DNA of 64,000 bases from NCBI GenBank assembly GCA_019638515.1, contig JAHBTS010000001.1:715101-779100 (forward strand). The letters run 5' to 3'. This document shows, piece after piece, positions 1-9,260 of this stretch; position 1 is the first letter of the stretch, and the number at the start of each line of letters is the position of its first letter. The notes below the pieces were generated by a model. That model did not search any database. It was not told the DNA's origin and was given only the letters and a program-made list of their open reading frames with translations. The position numbers and the translations under genes were made by a program. This DNA comes from Chitinophagales bacterium. Lineage in GTDB: Bacteria; Bacteroidota; Bacteroidia; Chitinophagales; LD1.

Positions 1-2
1 AT

Positions 3-551
3 ATTGTGCCGTTAGATGGTGATGATTTAATACTTCCCGATACATTAGAAAAAGCGATACCCATATTAGAATCTAATGAAAGTATTGCTGTGGTGTATGG
101 AAATAATCAATTATTTGGAGCAAAGAACGAATTGATAATTCAAACCAATTTTAACCCACGCCAAATACTGCTTTACAATACCATTGCTTTTTGCTCTGTA
201 ATAAGAAGAACTGCCTACGAACAAGTAGAAGGACTGGATGAATGGATGAGCAAGAAGGGTTTAGAGGATTGGGAATTTTGGATAAAGCTATACGAAGCCA
301 ATTGGCAATTTTATTATGTGAACCATACTTTTTTTAAGATACGTGTAAGCGAGGCTTCGCGTACTTTTCAGGTTGCCAATAAAAATTTGGAGGCGCTAAA
401 GGAATATGTTTGGAAAAAACATGCGGTTACTTTAGCTAAGCAATACGAATTGCTATATCACGAAAATAAGAACTTGCCTAAAAGCACCGCCTATCGCTTA
501 GGAAATATGCTAATAGCACCATTGCGAATTATTAAAAAACTATTTAAGTAA
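3..551 (+). CDS. Glycosyltransferase family 2, C-terminal part (cut by window start)
   Basis: The reading frame is open from the first complete codon, so the true start lies outside the window. The visible part opens with V-P-L-D-G-D-D, which fits the metal/nucleotide-sugar-binding DxD region of a GT-A fold family 2 enzyme. It is followed by a 'GLDEWMSKKGLEDWEFWIKL' region, the usual acceptor-side/general-base segment (G-x-ED-W-E-F) of this family. The end is basic (KKLFK) and may sit on the inner membrane. The stop overlaps the ATG of the next gene (TAATG), so it is the upstream member of the glycan operon. It probably adds a sugar to a surface polysaccharide; donor and acceptor cannot be read from sequence. 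Confidence 0.85.
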   Translation: MVPLDGDDLILPDTLEKAIPILESNESIAVVYGNNQLFGAKNELIIQTNFNPRQILLYNTIAFCSVIRRTAYEQVEGLDEWMSKKGLEDWEFWIKLYEANWQFYYVNHTFFKIRVSEASRTFQVANKNLEALKEYVWKKHAVTLAKQYELLYHENKNLPKSTAYRLGNMLIAPLRIIKKLFK

Positions 552-1603
552 TGGCAGCAGTACGCTCCGAAAACAATTTTGATATTATACGCTTGGTGGC
601 AGCTATTATGGTTATAGTTACACATTCGTATGCGCTTTTGGGTAAATCGGAGCACGATTGGTTGTGGCAACTAACTTTGGGTACATTACAGTTTAGCCAT
701 CTTGGCGTGGCTGTATTTTTTGTAATAAGTGGTTATCTTATTTCGCAAAGTGCATTTGCCTCAAAAACATGGAAAGGCTATTTGTGGCGAAGAGTGCTGC
801 GTATTTTTCCGGGTTTACTGGTGGTGCTGTTGTGTTCTACTTTTGTATTGGGAGCAGTGGTAACCAATCTCCCCTGGCACAGTTATTTTACACGCCCCGA
901 TACATATCTGCATCTTGTTTCTATATCGCTGTATCGTTTGTATTTACATCTTCCGGGAGTGTTTGAAAACAATTCTAATACTGCCGTAAATGGCTCTTTG
1001 TGGACACTTGCTTACGAGTTTACAATGTACTTAGTAGTAATAGTTGCGTATTTGCTTGGCATATTGCAGCGTAAAAATGTAATAGCTGTTTTATGGTTGT
1101 TTATGCTGGCAATTAGAATATATGTTGGCAGCAATTACTTTGTGTATAGCTACAGTGCATCTTGGTTATTGGGATTAAATATTACTTACTTCTTTGAATG
1201 GAGTTTTTACTTCCTTACGGGCACACTTGTTTTCTTGTTTAGGGAGAAAATAAACTTCAATTTAAAGGTGCTTGCAGCTATATTATTGCTGTATATTGCA
1301 GTGGCTTTCTTTAAGCAGGAAAGTGTGCTCCGCATTTTTACTTACCTGCTAGTTCCTTATGCAATATTTACGCTGGCTTTTATTAAAAGCACCACCAATA
1401 ATTTTGGTAAGTATGGCGATTTTTCTTACGGGTTCTACATCTATGCATTTCCTGTGCAGCAAACTATTGTACATGTATTGGGCGCACAAATTGGTATAGT
1501 TCCATTTTTCTTGCTTTCGGTAGGTATTACTTTTCCTTTGGCTTATGCTTCATGGCATTTGGTAGAGAAGCGTTTTTTGGCATTCAAAAATATGGTTAGG
1601 TAA
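551..1603 (+). CDS. Acyltransferase family 3 (OafA/YrhL-like) membrane protein
   Basis: A 350-residue polytopic membrane protein. It opens with the family 3 acyltransferase signature: R-x-x-N-x-D-x-x-R near residue 5, then a hydrophobic helix ending in VTHSYALLG with the conserved His, and 'GHLGVAVFFVISGYLIS'-type second-helix sequence (here FSHLGVAVFFVISGYLIS). About ten hydrophobic segments follow and the C-terminus ends in 'LVEKRFL', typical of the family. Such proteins transfer O-acetyl or other acyl groups to sugars of exported glycans. It starts in the stop of the upstream glycosyltransferase and ends two bases before the next gene, so it is co-transcribed with the glycan cluster. Confidence 0.9.
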   Translation: MAAVRSENNFDIIRLVAAIMVIVTHSYALLGKSEHDWLWQLTLGTLQFSHLGVAVFFVISGYLISQSAFASKTWKGYLWRRVLRIFPGLLVVLLCSTFVLGAVVTNLPWHSYFTRPDTYLHLVSISLYRLYLHLPGVFENNSNTAVNGSLWTLAYEFTMYLVVIVAYLLGILQRKNVIAVLWLFMLAIRIYVGSNYFVYSYSASWLLGLNITYFFEWSFYFLTGTLVFLFREKINFNLKVLAAILLLYIAVAFFKQESVLRIFTYLLVPYAIFTLAFIKSTTNNFGKYGDFSYGFYIYAFPVQQTIVHVLGAQIGIVPFFLLSVGITFPLAYASWHLVEKRFLAFKNMVR

Positions 1604-1605
1604 GT

Positions 1606-2550
1606 ATGGCATTGGAGTTTAAAAAAGTATATCCGGAAGATTATTCAACCATTTTACCTTTGTTGGAAAAATTTCAATCGGCATTTTCCGATGAGCAGAA
1701 AAGGCAGTTGTTTAAAATTCACTGGAAAGTTTCAATAGATTTTTGCGGAGTAAAAATTGAAGACAATGGTGCTGTAATTGCCTACTTGGGTTTAATATTC
1801 AGCGAAAGAAATTTTAATGGAAACACAGTAGTGTTTTGCAACCTCACCAGCCTTGTAATTGACGAAAAGTATAGGGGGCAAAAACTTACACATCGCATAG
1901 TGCAGTATTTGCAATCGTTGGGCAATTTTATGCTCACAGCCATAACTCCTATTCCGAGCCTTTACAAAATGTATGAATCTAACGGCTTTAAGTGTGTAAG
2001 CGATTACCGAACGGTGTTTTGGAAACTTCCGTTTTATACTGCTGCGCCTGCTGTTGTTACTTCAAATTGGCAAGCAATGGCGCATAGGCTCACCACGGCC
2101 GAACTTGCAATAGCACAAACACACACTGCCTATAATTGTAAGGTGTTGCTGTTTTCTGTTGGTGAAAAAAGTGTGCTGCTGGTAGTGAAAAATAGAAGTG
2201 GCCAAAGGCGTAAGTTTATTACTGCTAAGGTAATTGGTTATATAGATTTGCTGTGTCGGAAAATTGCACGATTTAGTTTGTTAGACACCATTATGGTTTG
2301 CCCGGAAATTCATTATTGTTCCGATTACAAATTTTTAATGCAGCATATTGCCGCGTTTGCTGCTGCATTTTTTAAAGCATATAAAGCATACAGCTGCTTT
2401 TGTATGCGCAAGGAGTTTACAGATAAGTACCAACCCAAGTATTTCTTAACGAGTAGCTTTTTGCATTCCCGCCAAATGTTTTATTCGGCCGAACTTGGCA
2501 GCGAAGACTACGACACCTTGTATTCCGAAATTTTTGTTTTAGATATGTAG
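1606..2550 (+). CDS. GNAT-family N-acetyltransferase
   Basis: A 314-residue soluble protein. Residues about 80-110 hold the acetyl-CoA pyrophosphate-binding motif of GNAT enzymes (LVIDEKYRGQKLTHRIV), followed by a helix and the 'YESNGFK' strand-loop of the fold. The C-terminal half (about 150-314) has no motif I recognise and may form a second, degenerate acyltransferase-like domain. It lies two bases after the acyltransferase and two bases before the deacetylase, so it probably acylates an amino sugar or a lipid-linked glycan precursor. The substrate is inferred from neighbours only. Confidence 0.75.
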   Translation: MALEFKKVYPEDYSTILPLLEKFQSAFSDEQKRQLFKIHWKVSIDFCGVKIEDNGAVIAYLGLIFSERNFNGNTVVFCNLTSLVIDEKYRGQKLTHRIVQYLQSLGNFMLTAITPIPSLYKMYESNGFKCVSDYRTVFWKLPFYTAAPAVVTSNWQAMAHRLTTAELAIAQTHTAYNCKVLLFSVGEKSVLLVVKNRSGQRRKFITAKVIGYIDLLCRKIARFSLLDTIMVCPEIHYCSDYKFLMQHIAAFAAAFFKAYKAYSCFCMRKEFTDKYQPKYFLTSSFLHSRQMFYSAELGSEDYDTLYSEIFVLDM

Positions 2551-2552
2551 CA

Positions 2553-3578
2553 ATGAGTGCAGCAAATTTCATTTATCAAAAAACACTTGGGGCATTTGTA
2601 AAGAGCAATGGTATTTTATCTAGGCCTTTTTTTGCGGGTAAAGGTTTTATTATTTGCCTGCACAGGGTTTTGCCGGCATCGAGTGCCGATAAATCCGGAA
2701 TGTCTGTTTCGCCCGAGTATTTAGAATGGTTGCTGCAATCTATCCGCCAATTTGGGTTTGAAATTATTGCAGTAAATGAAGTGCCGGAACGTTTAAAACA
2801 GCACAATAGCAAGCCTTTTGCCGTTATTACTTTAGATGACGGCTGGAAGGATAACTTAGAATATGCTTACCCTGTTTTTAAAAAGCAACAAGCGCCCTTC
2901 ACCATTTATGTTACCAATTGCTTTCCCAATAAAACTGCTTTCAATTGGGCCGAAACGCTTATGCAACTAGTGTTTGCACATACGCAGATACAATTTTCGT
3001 ATCAGGCGCAAGAGTTTGCATACAGCCTGCATTCGAGCGAAGCAAGAATGAATGCCTATAATGCCATTCGGTACTTTATTCTTGATTCAAAAAGTGTAGT
3101 TGTAATGAACGAAAAGATAGAGCAGGTATTTAAGCACTATGAGCAACCGCCACCGTGCGCGGCATTAAGTTGGAAAGAAATACAAGAGTTATCGTCCGAT
3201 TCGCTTTGTACCATTGGCGCACACACGCAAAACCATGTGCCGCTTGCAAAGTTTACAGCCGAAGATGCTTTGCAGGAGATGGTACATTCTAAGCAAGAAT
3301 TAGAAGCTAATATTCAACTTCCGGTACAGCATTTTGCATATCCGTTTGGCTCTAAAAACGAGTGTAGTGTGCGAGAATTTGAGTTGGCAGCGCAAGCAGG
3401 TTTTAGCATGAGTGTAACCGGAAGGCAAGGAAATATCTTTAGTGGCAATGCAACTGCATTACATGCCATTCCTCGCTATCCTATTGGTGAAGCAACCGGA
3501 GCGGAGCGCCTTAAGTTTATTGCCGATGGCACCCTTCATTTTTCTTTTAATGGCTTTAAAAAAATAGTAACCGACTAA
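2553..3578 (+). CDS. Polysaccharide deacetylase family protein (NodB homology)
   Basis: A 341-residue protein of carbohydrate esterase family 4 type. Motif 1, TLDDGW at residues 93-98, contains the catalytic-base/metal Asp pair. Motif 2, GAHTQNH, gives the H-x3-H metal ligands, and 'FAYPFGSKNE' is the later conserved motif (R/YP-F-G). There is no obvious signal peptide, so it may work at the cytoplasmic face on lipid-linked saccharides, or the N-terminal hydrophobic stretch may anchor it. Its stop overlaps the next ATG by one base. Likely role: N- or O-deacetylation of a sugar in the polymer made by this cluster. Confidence 0.85.
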   Translation: MSAANFIYQKTLGAFVKSNGILSRPFFAGKGFIICLHRVLPASSADKSGMSVSPEYLEWLLQSIRQFGFEIIAVNEVPERLKQHNSKPFAVITLDDGWKDNLEYAYPVFKKQQAPFTIYVTNCFPNKTAFNWAETLMQLVFAHTQIQFSYQAQEFAYSLHSSEARMNAYNAIRYFILDSKSVVVMNEKIEQVFKHYEQPPPCAALSWKEIQELSSDSLCTIGAHTQNHVPLAKFTAEDALQEMVHSKQELEANIQLPVQHFAYPFGSKNECSVREFELAAQAGFSMSVTGRQGNIFSGNATALHAIPRYPIGEATGAERLKFIADGTLHFSFNGFKKIVTD

Positions 3579-4561
3579 TGCAAACCGAAGGTGTAAGTAT
3601 TGTTTTTGTAAATTACAAAACTCCGGATTTGCTCCACCATGCTATTCGTTCGCTGGTTGCATTTACGAAAGGCGTTGCGTATGAAATAATAGTGGTAGAT
3701 AATTGTTCGCAAGATAATTCGCAGGCATATATTACAGAGGCATTTCCGTTTGTGAAGTGGATAAACAATAGCTACAATGCGGGTTTTGCACGTGGAAATA
3801 ATGCCGGAGTACGCGCAGCTTCCTATAATTATGTTTTAATAATAAACTCCGATACGTTGCTGCAAGACGATGCTGTGTCGTTTTGCTATAATAAGTTTAA
3901 GCAACTCGAAAAAGAATGTAGAATAGGATTGCTGGGCTGCCAAATAAAATCGTTTGAAGGAGCCGTATTACCAAGCGTGCACAGTACCTATAAAAATATT
4001 ACTGCGTTGTTGCAGAAAAATCCTTTGTGGATTAAAATTTTTGGTGCAAGCCGCCCTGTAGCGTACACGGCAGAATGGTATGCTACCAGCCATTTTGCGG
4101 AGCATTTGAGCGGAGCATTTTTAATGTTTAATAAGCAGCAGTTGAGCACTGCCAGTTTGTGGTTAGACGAAGATTTCTTTTTGTACTACGAAGATGTGGA
4201 ATGGTGTGTGCGGCTTAATCGCTTAGGTTTTAAGCAGTATTACTTTGCCGATACTCATATTTTGCATAAAGATTCAGGAAGTTCTAAAAGCAGTGAACGC
4301 AAAAATTTTCAAATACTCATTTCTGAATTGTTGTTTGTTTTTAAAACATACAATGCCCTTTATTACCATGCTTATGTGTTACTTTGGTTGTGCAATCTTT
4401 GGTTAGATAATTGGCTGGAGCAGCGCAAGCAAAAGCACAGCGCAGCTATTGAGGAGCGTAAGCACACAATGTATTTGCTGCGCCATTATTCAAAGGTTGT
4501 AGCCACTTCATTTAAAAAGGAAACTTCTAAATCGGGTAAAATGCTGGTGTATGATAAATAG
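3578..4561 (+). CDS. Glycosyltransferase family 2 (rhamnosyltransferase-like)
   Basis: A 327-residue GT-A fold enzyme. The N-terminus reads VSIVFVNYKTPDLL; nucleotide-binding residues DNCSQDNS lie at 41-48, 'GFARGNNAG' at 69-77, and the DxD equivalent NSD at 90-92. A later 'YYEDVEWCVRLNRLG' holds the conserved acidic catalytic pair and the W/R motif typical of WbbL/rhamnosyltransferase-like family members. The C-terminus is hydrophobic and basic, consistent with membrane association. It overlaps both neighbours (1 and 11 bases), which points to translational coupling in the glycan operon. Sugar specificity is not determined. Confidence 0.88.
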   Translation: MQTEGVSIVFVNYKTPDLLHHAIRSLVAFTKGVAYEIIVVDNCSQDNSQAYITEAFPFVKWINNSYNAGFARGNNAGVRAASYNYVLIINSDTLLQDDAVSFCYNKFKQLEKECRIGLLGCQIKSFEGAVLPSVHSTYKNITALLQKNPLWIKIFGASRPVAYTAEWYATSHFAEHLSGAFLMFNKQQLSTASLWLDEDFFLYYEDVEWCVRLNRLGFKQYYFADTHILHKDSGSSKSSERKNFQILISELLFVFKTYNALYYHAYVLLWLCNLWLDNWLEQRKQKHSAAIEERKHTMYLLRHYSKVVATSFKKETSKSGKMLVYDK

Positions 4562-5621
4562 AGTATTGCAAAAAATTAGGTTTGAAAAAAATGCCGCAAA
4601 AGCATTTGAAGAAACTGTTGCAGCATTTGCAGATGCCCGAAATAAGAGTGCTGTTGTGGCTGTTTGCCCGCAAAATACACAGCAGCACTGGATGGGAATA
4701 AAGCAGGCAGCGCAAATGCTTTTTCCTCAAAATTTAGTAGTGTTGCCACAGCAGTATTCCAATAGTTTACTCACCCCACGGCTGCTCGAAAAATTGGGAA
4801 GCAAAATTGGAGAAATGAATTTCGATAAAGTTGTGTTCAACGGTTTTCCTCCATATTTTGAATTGCTTTTTAGGAGTATAAACAAGGCAAACACAACTAC
4901 AAAATTATACTTGCTTTTTGCCGGCCCTGCTTCGGAGTATAGCAGCGAAGTGCAGCGCAATAATATTCAGTTGGCAGCCAATTTGGTGCGTAGTAAAATA
5001 CTGTACAAAGTGGGGTTTAATAAAAAAGGTTTAGCCGCAGCTTTCAAACAAATTTATGGCGTGCACGCAGGCGAGTATATGGTTAAGAATTATGTTGCTC
5101 CCGATGCCGTGGCAAAGCAAGCACCTGTACTACACCAATTGAAGGTGGGCGTTTTTGGTAGCAATACTTTTAATAAGAATTTACACACGCAGGTGCTGGC
5201 GGCACTGCTGCTGCCCGAAAGCAAGGTGCATGTAATGAATAAAAACGATTTTTCGTACCTGCCTTCAAGCAGAATTATTGGCGAAAGCGGTATGTTGAGC
5301 CACAGTCAATTTTTGGTGCGGTTGCAAGAAATGGACATAAACCTGTATCTCTCTTTCAGCGAAAGCTGGGGCTTGGTAGCTACCGAAAGTCTTGCAGTTG
5401 GAACGCCTTGCCTTACCACTGCCAATAGCGGAATTTTTGATGGCGATAGTTTTTTAGAGACACATTTAGTGGTGCGCGATTACGATAATGTAGTGGCAAT
5501 AAAACAGCAAATAGAAAGTGTGCTGAATAATTACAGCGCCATAAGTAAAAGAGGCATAGAGTATGTTGCCGAATTAAATGCTATGGCAGATATTAAACTC
5601 AAAACATTTTTAGAAGAATAA
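4551..5621 (+). CDS. Glycosyltransferase, GT-B fold (group 1-like)
   Basis: A 356-residue protein. The N-terminal half is divergent, but the C-terminal half carries the GT4-like E-x7-E motif (E271-SWGLVAT-E279) followed by 'LAVGTPCLTT', which binds the nucleotide-sugar donor. The E-x7-E arrangement and total length match group 1 glycosyltransferases. The ATG lies 11 bases inside the preceding gene, and the stop is three bases before the next start. It probably adds one residue of the surface glycan; the weak N-terminus is the acceptor side and gives no clue to the substrate. Confidence 0.75.
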   Translation: MINRVLQKIRFEKNAAKAFEETVAAFADARNKSAVVAVCPQNTQQHWMGIKQAAQMLFPQNLVVLPQQYSNSLLTPRLLEKLGSKIGEMNFDKVVFNGFPPYFELLFRSINKANTTTKLYLLFAGPASEYSSEVQRNNIQLAANLVRSKILYKVGFNKKGLAAAFKQIYGVHAGEYMVKNYVAPDAVAKQAPVLHQLKVGVFGSNTFNKNLHTQVLAALLLPESKVHVMNKNDFSYLPSSRIIGESGMLSHSQFLVRLQEMDINLYLSFSESWGLVATESLAVGTPCLTTANSGIFDGDSFLETHLVVRDYDNVVAIKQQIESVLNNYSAISKRGIEYVAELNAMADIKLKTFLEE

Positions 5622-5624
5622 CCC

Positions 5625-6746
5625 ATGCGCATTCTCCATATTGTTCCCAATCTTAGCAAAGGAGGTGCAGAGCGCCTGGCATTGGATATTTGCACAGAAC
5701 TTTCGAGTAGAAGTGGTGTAAAGGCAGTATTGGTGGCATTGAATCCACACAATGAATACAGCGATTTTACAAAAGCAATAGATTACCGCGTTATTCCATC
5801 AAAATATATTCCATCGCTGCGCGGAAAGGCAGTAGTGGAAATAGAAGCGCTTGCGCAGTTTATACGCGATTTTAAGCCCGATGTTATCCACTCGCATTTG
5901 TTTGAAGCCGAAATGGTTTCGCGCCATGTGGCGTATGGCAATGCAAAGTGGTTTTCGCATTGCCACGATAATATGAAGCAGCTGAAAAGTTTTTCGTGGG
6001 ATGTGCTTACAAGCAAGGTAGCATTTACGGATTATTACGAGCGTAGGTTGTTGCTAAAGGCGTACAGTAAATGCAGTAATTCGTTTATTGCCATATCAAA
6101 ACACACGCAAGATTATTTTCTTTCTAATTTGCCATTGCAGTTTAGGGATCGCATTTTTTTACTGCACAATGCCATTCGGTTTCACGCTTTTAATGCGGTA
6201 TGCAGCGTTAAAGAATGCACACCTTTGCACCTTGTAAATGTGGGAAGTTTTGTTGCCAAAAAAAATCAGCAGTTTTTGGTAGATGTGGTGCATTGTTTGG
6301 TGAAGAAAAATATAGCAGTAAAACTTACCATGTTGGGCGATGGTATTTTGCGGAAAGCCGTACAGGAAAAGGTAAATAAGTTGGGCTTGGAACAATATAT
6401 TTCGCTACCCGGAAATGTTGCCAATGTGCCGCAGTATTTAAGCGAAGCAAGTATATATGTTCATAGTGCTACTTACGAGCCTTTTGGCTTGGTGTTGCTA
6501 GAGGCTATGGCTGCAGGTTTGCCGATAGTATCGTTAGATGGGGGCGGAAACCGCGATATTATCGAAGAAGGAGAAAATGGGTATTTGCTTACGGAGCAAA
6601 ATCCCGAAATATTTGCAACTGCTATATTGAAACTTGCAGCCGATAAAGTATTATATAGAAAAATGAGCGACTATGCAGTGGCATATGCTCGCCAACACGA
6701 TATTGCAAGCTACACAGATAAGCTGTTGCAACTATACCAAAAATAG
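5625..6746 (+). CDS. Glycosyltransferase family 4
   Basis: A 373-residue GT-B enzyme. It begins MRILHIVPNLSKGGAERLA, the classic GT4 Gly-rich acceptor-side loop. The donor-side E-x7-E motif is at E285-E293 (EPFGLVLLE), followed by AMAAGLPIVSLDGGGNRDII, the usual retaining GT4 signature. The first half carries 'HSHLFEAEMVSRHVAY' and 'HCHDN' segments. It is the last gene of the operon; the convergent flavodoxin gene ends only six bases further on. Role: retaining transfer from an NDP-sugar onto a lipid-linked glycan, by family membership and position. Confidence 0.9.
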   Translation: MRILHIVPNLSKGGAERLALDICTELSSRSGVKAVLVALNPHNEYSDFTKAIDYRVIPSKYIPSLRGKAVVEIEALAQFIRDFKPDVIHSHLFEAEMVSRHVAYGNAKWFSHCHDNMKQLKSFSWDVLTSKVAFTDYYERRLLLKAYSKCSNSFIAISKHTQDYFLSNLPLQFRDRIFLLHNAIRFHAFNAVCSVKECTPLHLVNVGSFVAKKNQQFLVDVVHCLVKKNIAVKLTMLGDGILRKAVQEKVNKLGLEQYISLPGNVANVPQYLSEASIYVHSATYEPFGLVLLEAMAAGLPIVSLDGGGNRDIIEEGENGYLLTEQNPEIFATAILKLAADKVLYRKMSDYAVAYARQHDIASYTDKLLQLYQK

Positions 6747-6752
6747 TAGTAG

Positions 6753-7277
6753 TTAGTTTAAGTTCATTTCGGTAAGAATTTGAGCGCTCCATTGCTGTAA
6801 GCGGCCTTCGGTAAGTTCATCTTGGTTATCTACATCTAAGCACAGGCCTACAAATTTATCGCCACGTTGTGCTTTGCTAAAATCGTGTTCAAATCCGGCT
6901 ATCGGCCAAAAACCTACCAATTCTGCTCCGCCTTGCTCGGCAATTTCTGCAAATAATCCTAAGGCATCGCAAAAGTAAGAGGCATAGCCGTATTGGTCGC
7001 CTAAGCCATAAAACGCCACTTTTTTTCCGCTAAAATCTACTTTCTTCATTTCGGGAATAAACTCTTCCCAATCGCCTTGCAATTCGCCATCGTACCAAGT
7101 AGGCATACCCAGCACCAGTAGGTTGTAGGCTTGCATATCGGCAGCAGTTTTTTTGTAAATTTCTTTTACTTCTACTTCTCCGGCTCCAATTTTAGTTTCC
7201 AATACTTCTTTTAAACGTTTTGCAACGCGCTCGGTATTTCCTGTGTCGGTTCCGTAGAACAATCCAATCTTCGCCAT
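6753..7277 (-). CDS. fldA: Flavodoxin
   Basis: A 174-residue long-chain flavodoxin. After MAKIGLFYG comes the FMN phosphate-binding loop TDTGNTERVAKRL; later 'LGMPTWYDGELQGDWEEF' carries the Trp that stacks on the flavin, and 'YGLGDQYGYASYFCDALG' the second flavin loop. It is a low-potential one-electron carrier that can replace ferredoxin. I chose the ATG at 7277 because a longer frame from a TTG at 7334 would add a non-homologous stretch and would overlap the divergent methyltransferase gene. About 45 bases separate the two divergent starts. Confidence 0.93.
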   Translation of the reverse strand: MAKIGLFYGTDTGNTERVAKRLKEVLETKIGAGEVEVKEIYKKTAADMQAYNLLVLGMPTWYDGELQGDWEEFIPEMKKVDFSGKKVAFYGLGDQYGYASYFCDALGLFAEIAEQGGAELVGFWPIAGFEHDFSKAQRGDKFVGLCLDVDNQDELTEGRLQQWSAQILTEMNLN

Positions 7278-7322
7278 AATATTTCTTTTTTTGCGGCTGC
7301 GAATGTAAATGATAATTAACAG

Positions 7323-8678
7323 TTGAAAACACAAAATTTGCCTAAGGGCTTTAAAAATACTATTGAAGCGTTAATTGGAGAGGAAAGTCCACTTTTTTTC
7401 GATGCTTTAGGCGAAGTATCGCCCGTGTCGGTACGTCAGAATCCGCTAAAGCCGAAAAAGGAATGGGAAAATGCTACGCCAATTTTGTGGTGTGCAACCG
7501 GAAATTACCTTGCAGAGCGCCCGTTGTTTACGGCCGATCCGCATTTTCATGCAGGAAACTATTATGTGCAGGAAGCAAGTTCAATGTTTCTTGAACAATT
7601 TGTAAAAGAAAATATTGCAAACGATGCCGCAGTTACCGCTTTAGATTTGTGTGCTGCACCGGGAGGAAAATCTACTCATTTAGTGGCATTGCTCCACCAA
7701 GAATCTACGGTTTTTTGTAATGAAGTAATACCGAAGCGCAATGCTGTTTTGTGCGAAAATATAACCAAGTGGGGAACAGCCAATGTAATTGTTACGCAGA
7801 ACGAGGCAGGCGATTTTTTGCCGCTGCAAAATTTCTTTGATGTAGTGCTGATAGATGCGCCATGTAGCGGTGAAGGTATGTTTAGGAAAGATGCACGTGC
7901 CATAGAAGAGTGGAGCGAGAAAAATGTAGAAATATGCAGCCTTCGGCAGGCAGAAATTCTTGAAAATATAGTGGGTTCACTAAAGGAAAACGGCATACTT
8001 ATTTATTCAACCTGCACTTTTGAAAAGGCCGAAAACGAAGAAAAAATTAAATGGCTTTGCGAAGAAAAGGGAATGGAAGAAATACGAATAAAGGCTGCTA
8101 TTCCGGAGGGTGTAGTGGTTGCGGAACATGGCTACAGATTTTATCCGCATAAAGTAAAGGGCGAGGGGTTTTACATAGCATGTGTAAGGAAAAAGAAGCC
8201 GTTTACTGCTCCATCTTTTGATATAAAAAACTACAAAAAACAAGTGCAGGCGTTTACCTATAAGCAAGTGCCTGCTGCGTTGAGTAGCATTATAGAAAAT
8301 GCTGAGCGTTTTAAGTGGTTTCAGTTTAAAAACCAATACACTTTTATAGAAGAAAGTGCATGGCAAAAGTTGCTTACTGCCGAAAAGTTTTTGAACATAA
8401 AACAAGCAGGAACTGCCGTTGGCGAAGAAAAAGGAAAAGATATTCAACTGAACCATGCCGCAGCAATTTCTGTGAATAGGAATACACACTTGCCACAAAT
8501 AGAACTTTCTAAAAGCGATGCTTTAAAATTTTTGAAGAACGAAAGTATGCACATAGAAGCGCCCAAAGGCTGGCTGGCTGTAGTGTTTGGGAATACTTGC
8601 CTTGGTTGGGCAAAAAGCACCGGCACCCGACTAAATAATCATTATCCCAAAGAGTGGAAAATAAGAATGGATGTGTAA
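7323..8678 (+). CDS. NSUN/RsmF-type rRNA (cytosine-C5) methyltransferase
   Basis: A 451-residue SAM-dependent RNA m5C methyltransferase. The SAM-binding loop is DLCAAPGGKSTHL, motif IV is DAPCSGEGMF (C181), and motif VI is STCTF with the probable catalytic nucleophile C231. The C-terminal 180 residues end with a PUA-like 'GWAKSTGTRLNNHYPKEWKIRM' segment, as in RsmF-type enzymes. The start is a TTG at 7323; I see no better in-frame ATG before the conserved 'LPKGF' sequence. Role: methylation of a cytosine in ribosomal RNA, probably 16S. The exact target position is not readable from sequence. Confidence 0.9.
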   Translation: MKTQNLPKGFKNTIEALIGEESPLFFDALGEVSPVSVRQNPLKPKKEWENATPILWCATGNYLAERPLFTADPHFHAGNYYVQEASSMFLEQFVKENIANDAAVTALDLCAAPGGKSTHLVALLHQESTVFCNEVIPKRNAVLCENITKWGTANVIVTQNEAGDFLPLQNFFDVVLIDAPCSGEGMFRKDARAIEEWSEKNVEICSLRQAEILENIVGSLKENGILIYSTCTFEKAENEEKIKWLCEEKGMEEIRIKAAIPEGVVVAEHGYRFYPHKVKGEGFYIACVRKKKPFTAPSFDIKNYKKQVQAFTYKQVPAALSSIIENAERFKWFQFKNQYTFIEESAWQKLLTAEKFLNIKQAGTAVGEEKGKDIQLNHAAAISVNRNTHLPQIELSKSDALKFLKNESMHIEAPKGWLAVVFGNTCLGWAKSTGTRLNNHYPKEWKIRMDV

Positions 8679-8686
8679 GCTATGAA

Positions 8687-9196
8687 TTATTGCAGCAACT
8701 TAAACGATTGAATCATGCGGTGCATTTCTTCGTTGTAGCGCAGTTTGCGCTCTTCGCCTCTTGTCCAAATACAAACTTGATAGTTATAGCCGTTTTTTCC
8801 TTGCAGCGAGTAGTGTGTATAAAATATTTTTTCTTCACCCATATTGCCCATTACCTCTGCATGCACACCAACTAAGCCGCCCAATTCTGCGGTTGCTGAA
8901 TCTGAAACTATGGGATGCTCTACGGCTCTTTTTAATACCGAAATATTTTGAGCAGCATATACCGGAAATGCTGGCAACGAATCTTGCTTATCTTTTATTA
9001 CCAAAAAATATACATTGCGAAACCTGTTTCTGTATTGCAGCGGAGCACCGTCTTTAAGTTCATCGGTTTTGTCCATCCACGAAGGAATATCTGCCGAAAA
9101 TTCATTGTTTACATTCACAACTTCCCAAGTGTCGGAATAGCTGCAACTGCTATGCAACAATAGCACCAAGCCTAAAAGCGAAATAAGTTTTTTCAT
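8687..9196 (-). CDS. Hypothetical lipoprotein
   Basis: A 169-residue protein that starts MKKLISLLGLVLLLHSSC. The basic N-terminus, hydrophobic core and terminal Cys at residue 18 make a lipoprotein signal, so it should be exported and lipidated. The mature part has a 'FSADIPSWMDKTDEL' segment resembling proteins with a conserved 'y-pswm' motif found in other Bacteroidota lipoproteins, but I cannot name a family. It converges on the methyltransferase gene with an 8-base gap, and lies downstream of kdsB on the same strand with about 65 bases between them. Function unknown. Confidence 0.75.
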   Translation of the reverse strand: MKKLISLLGLVLLLHSSCSYSDTWEVVNVNNEFSADIPSWMDKTDELKDGAPLQYRNRFRNVYFLVIKDKQDSLPAFPVYAAQNISVLKRAVEHPIVSDSATAELGGLVGVHAEVMGNMGEEKIFYTHYSLQGKNGYNYQVCIWTRGEERKLRYNEEMHRMIQSFKLLQ

Positions 9197-9260
9197 AAAA
9201 TACCATGCAATACTATTTCAACTTTTGGAAAGCAGAAATGTTTTTAACGGCTTTAATATT

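Noticed and set aside
8007..8498. 163-codon minus-strand frame inside the rRNA methyltransferase
   Set aside because: Composition is Phe/Leu/Cys-rich without motifs, and the plus-strand gene has catalytic motifs throughout.
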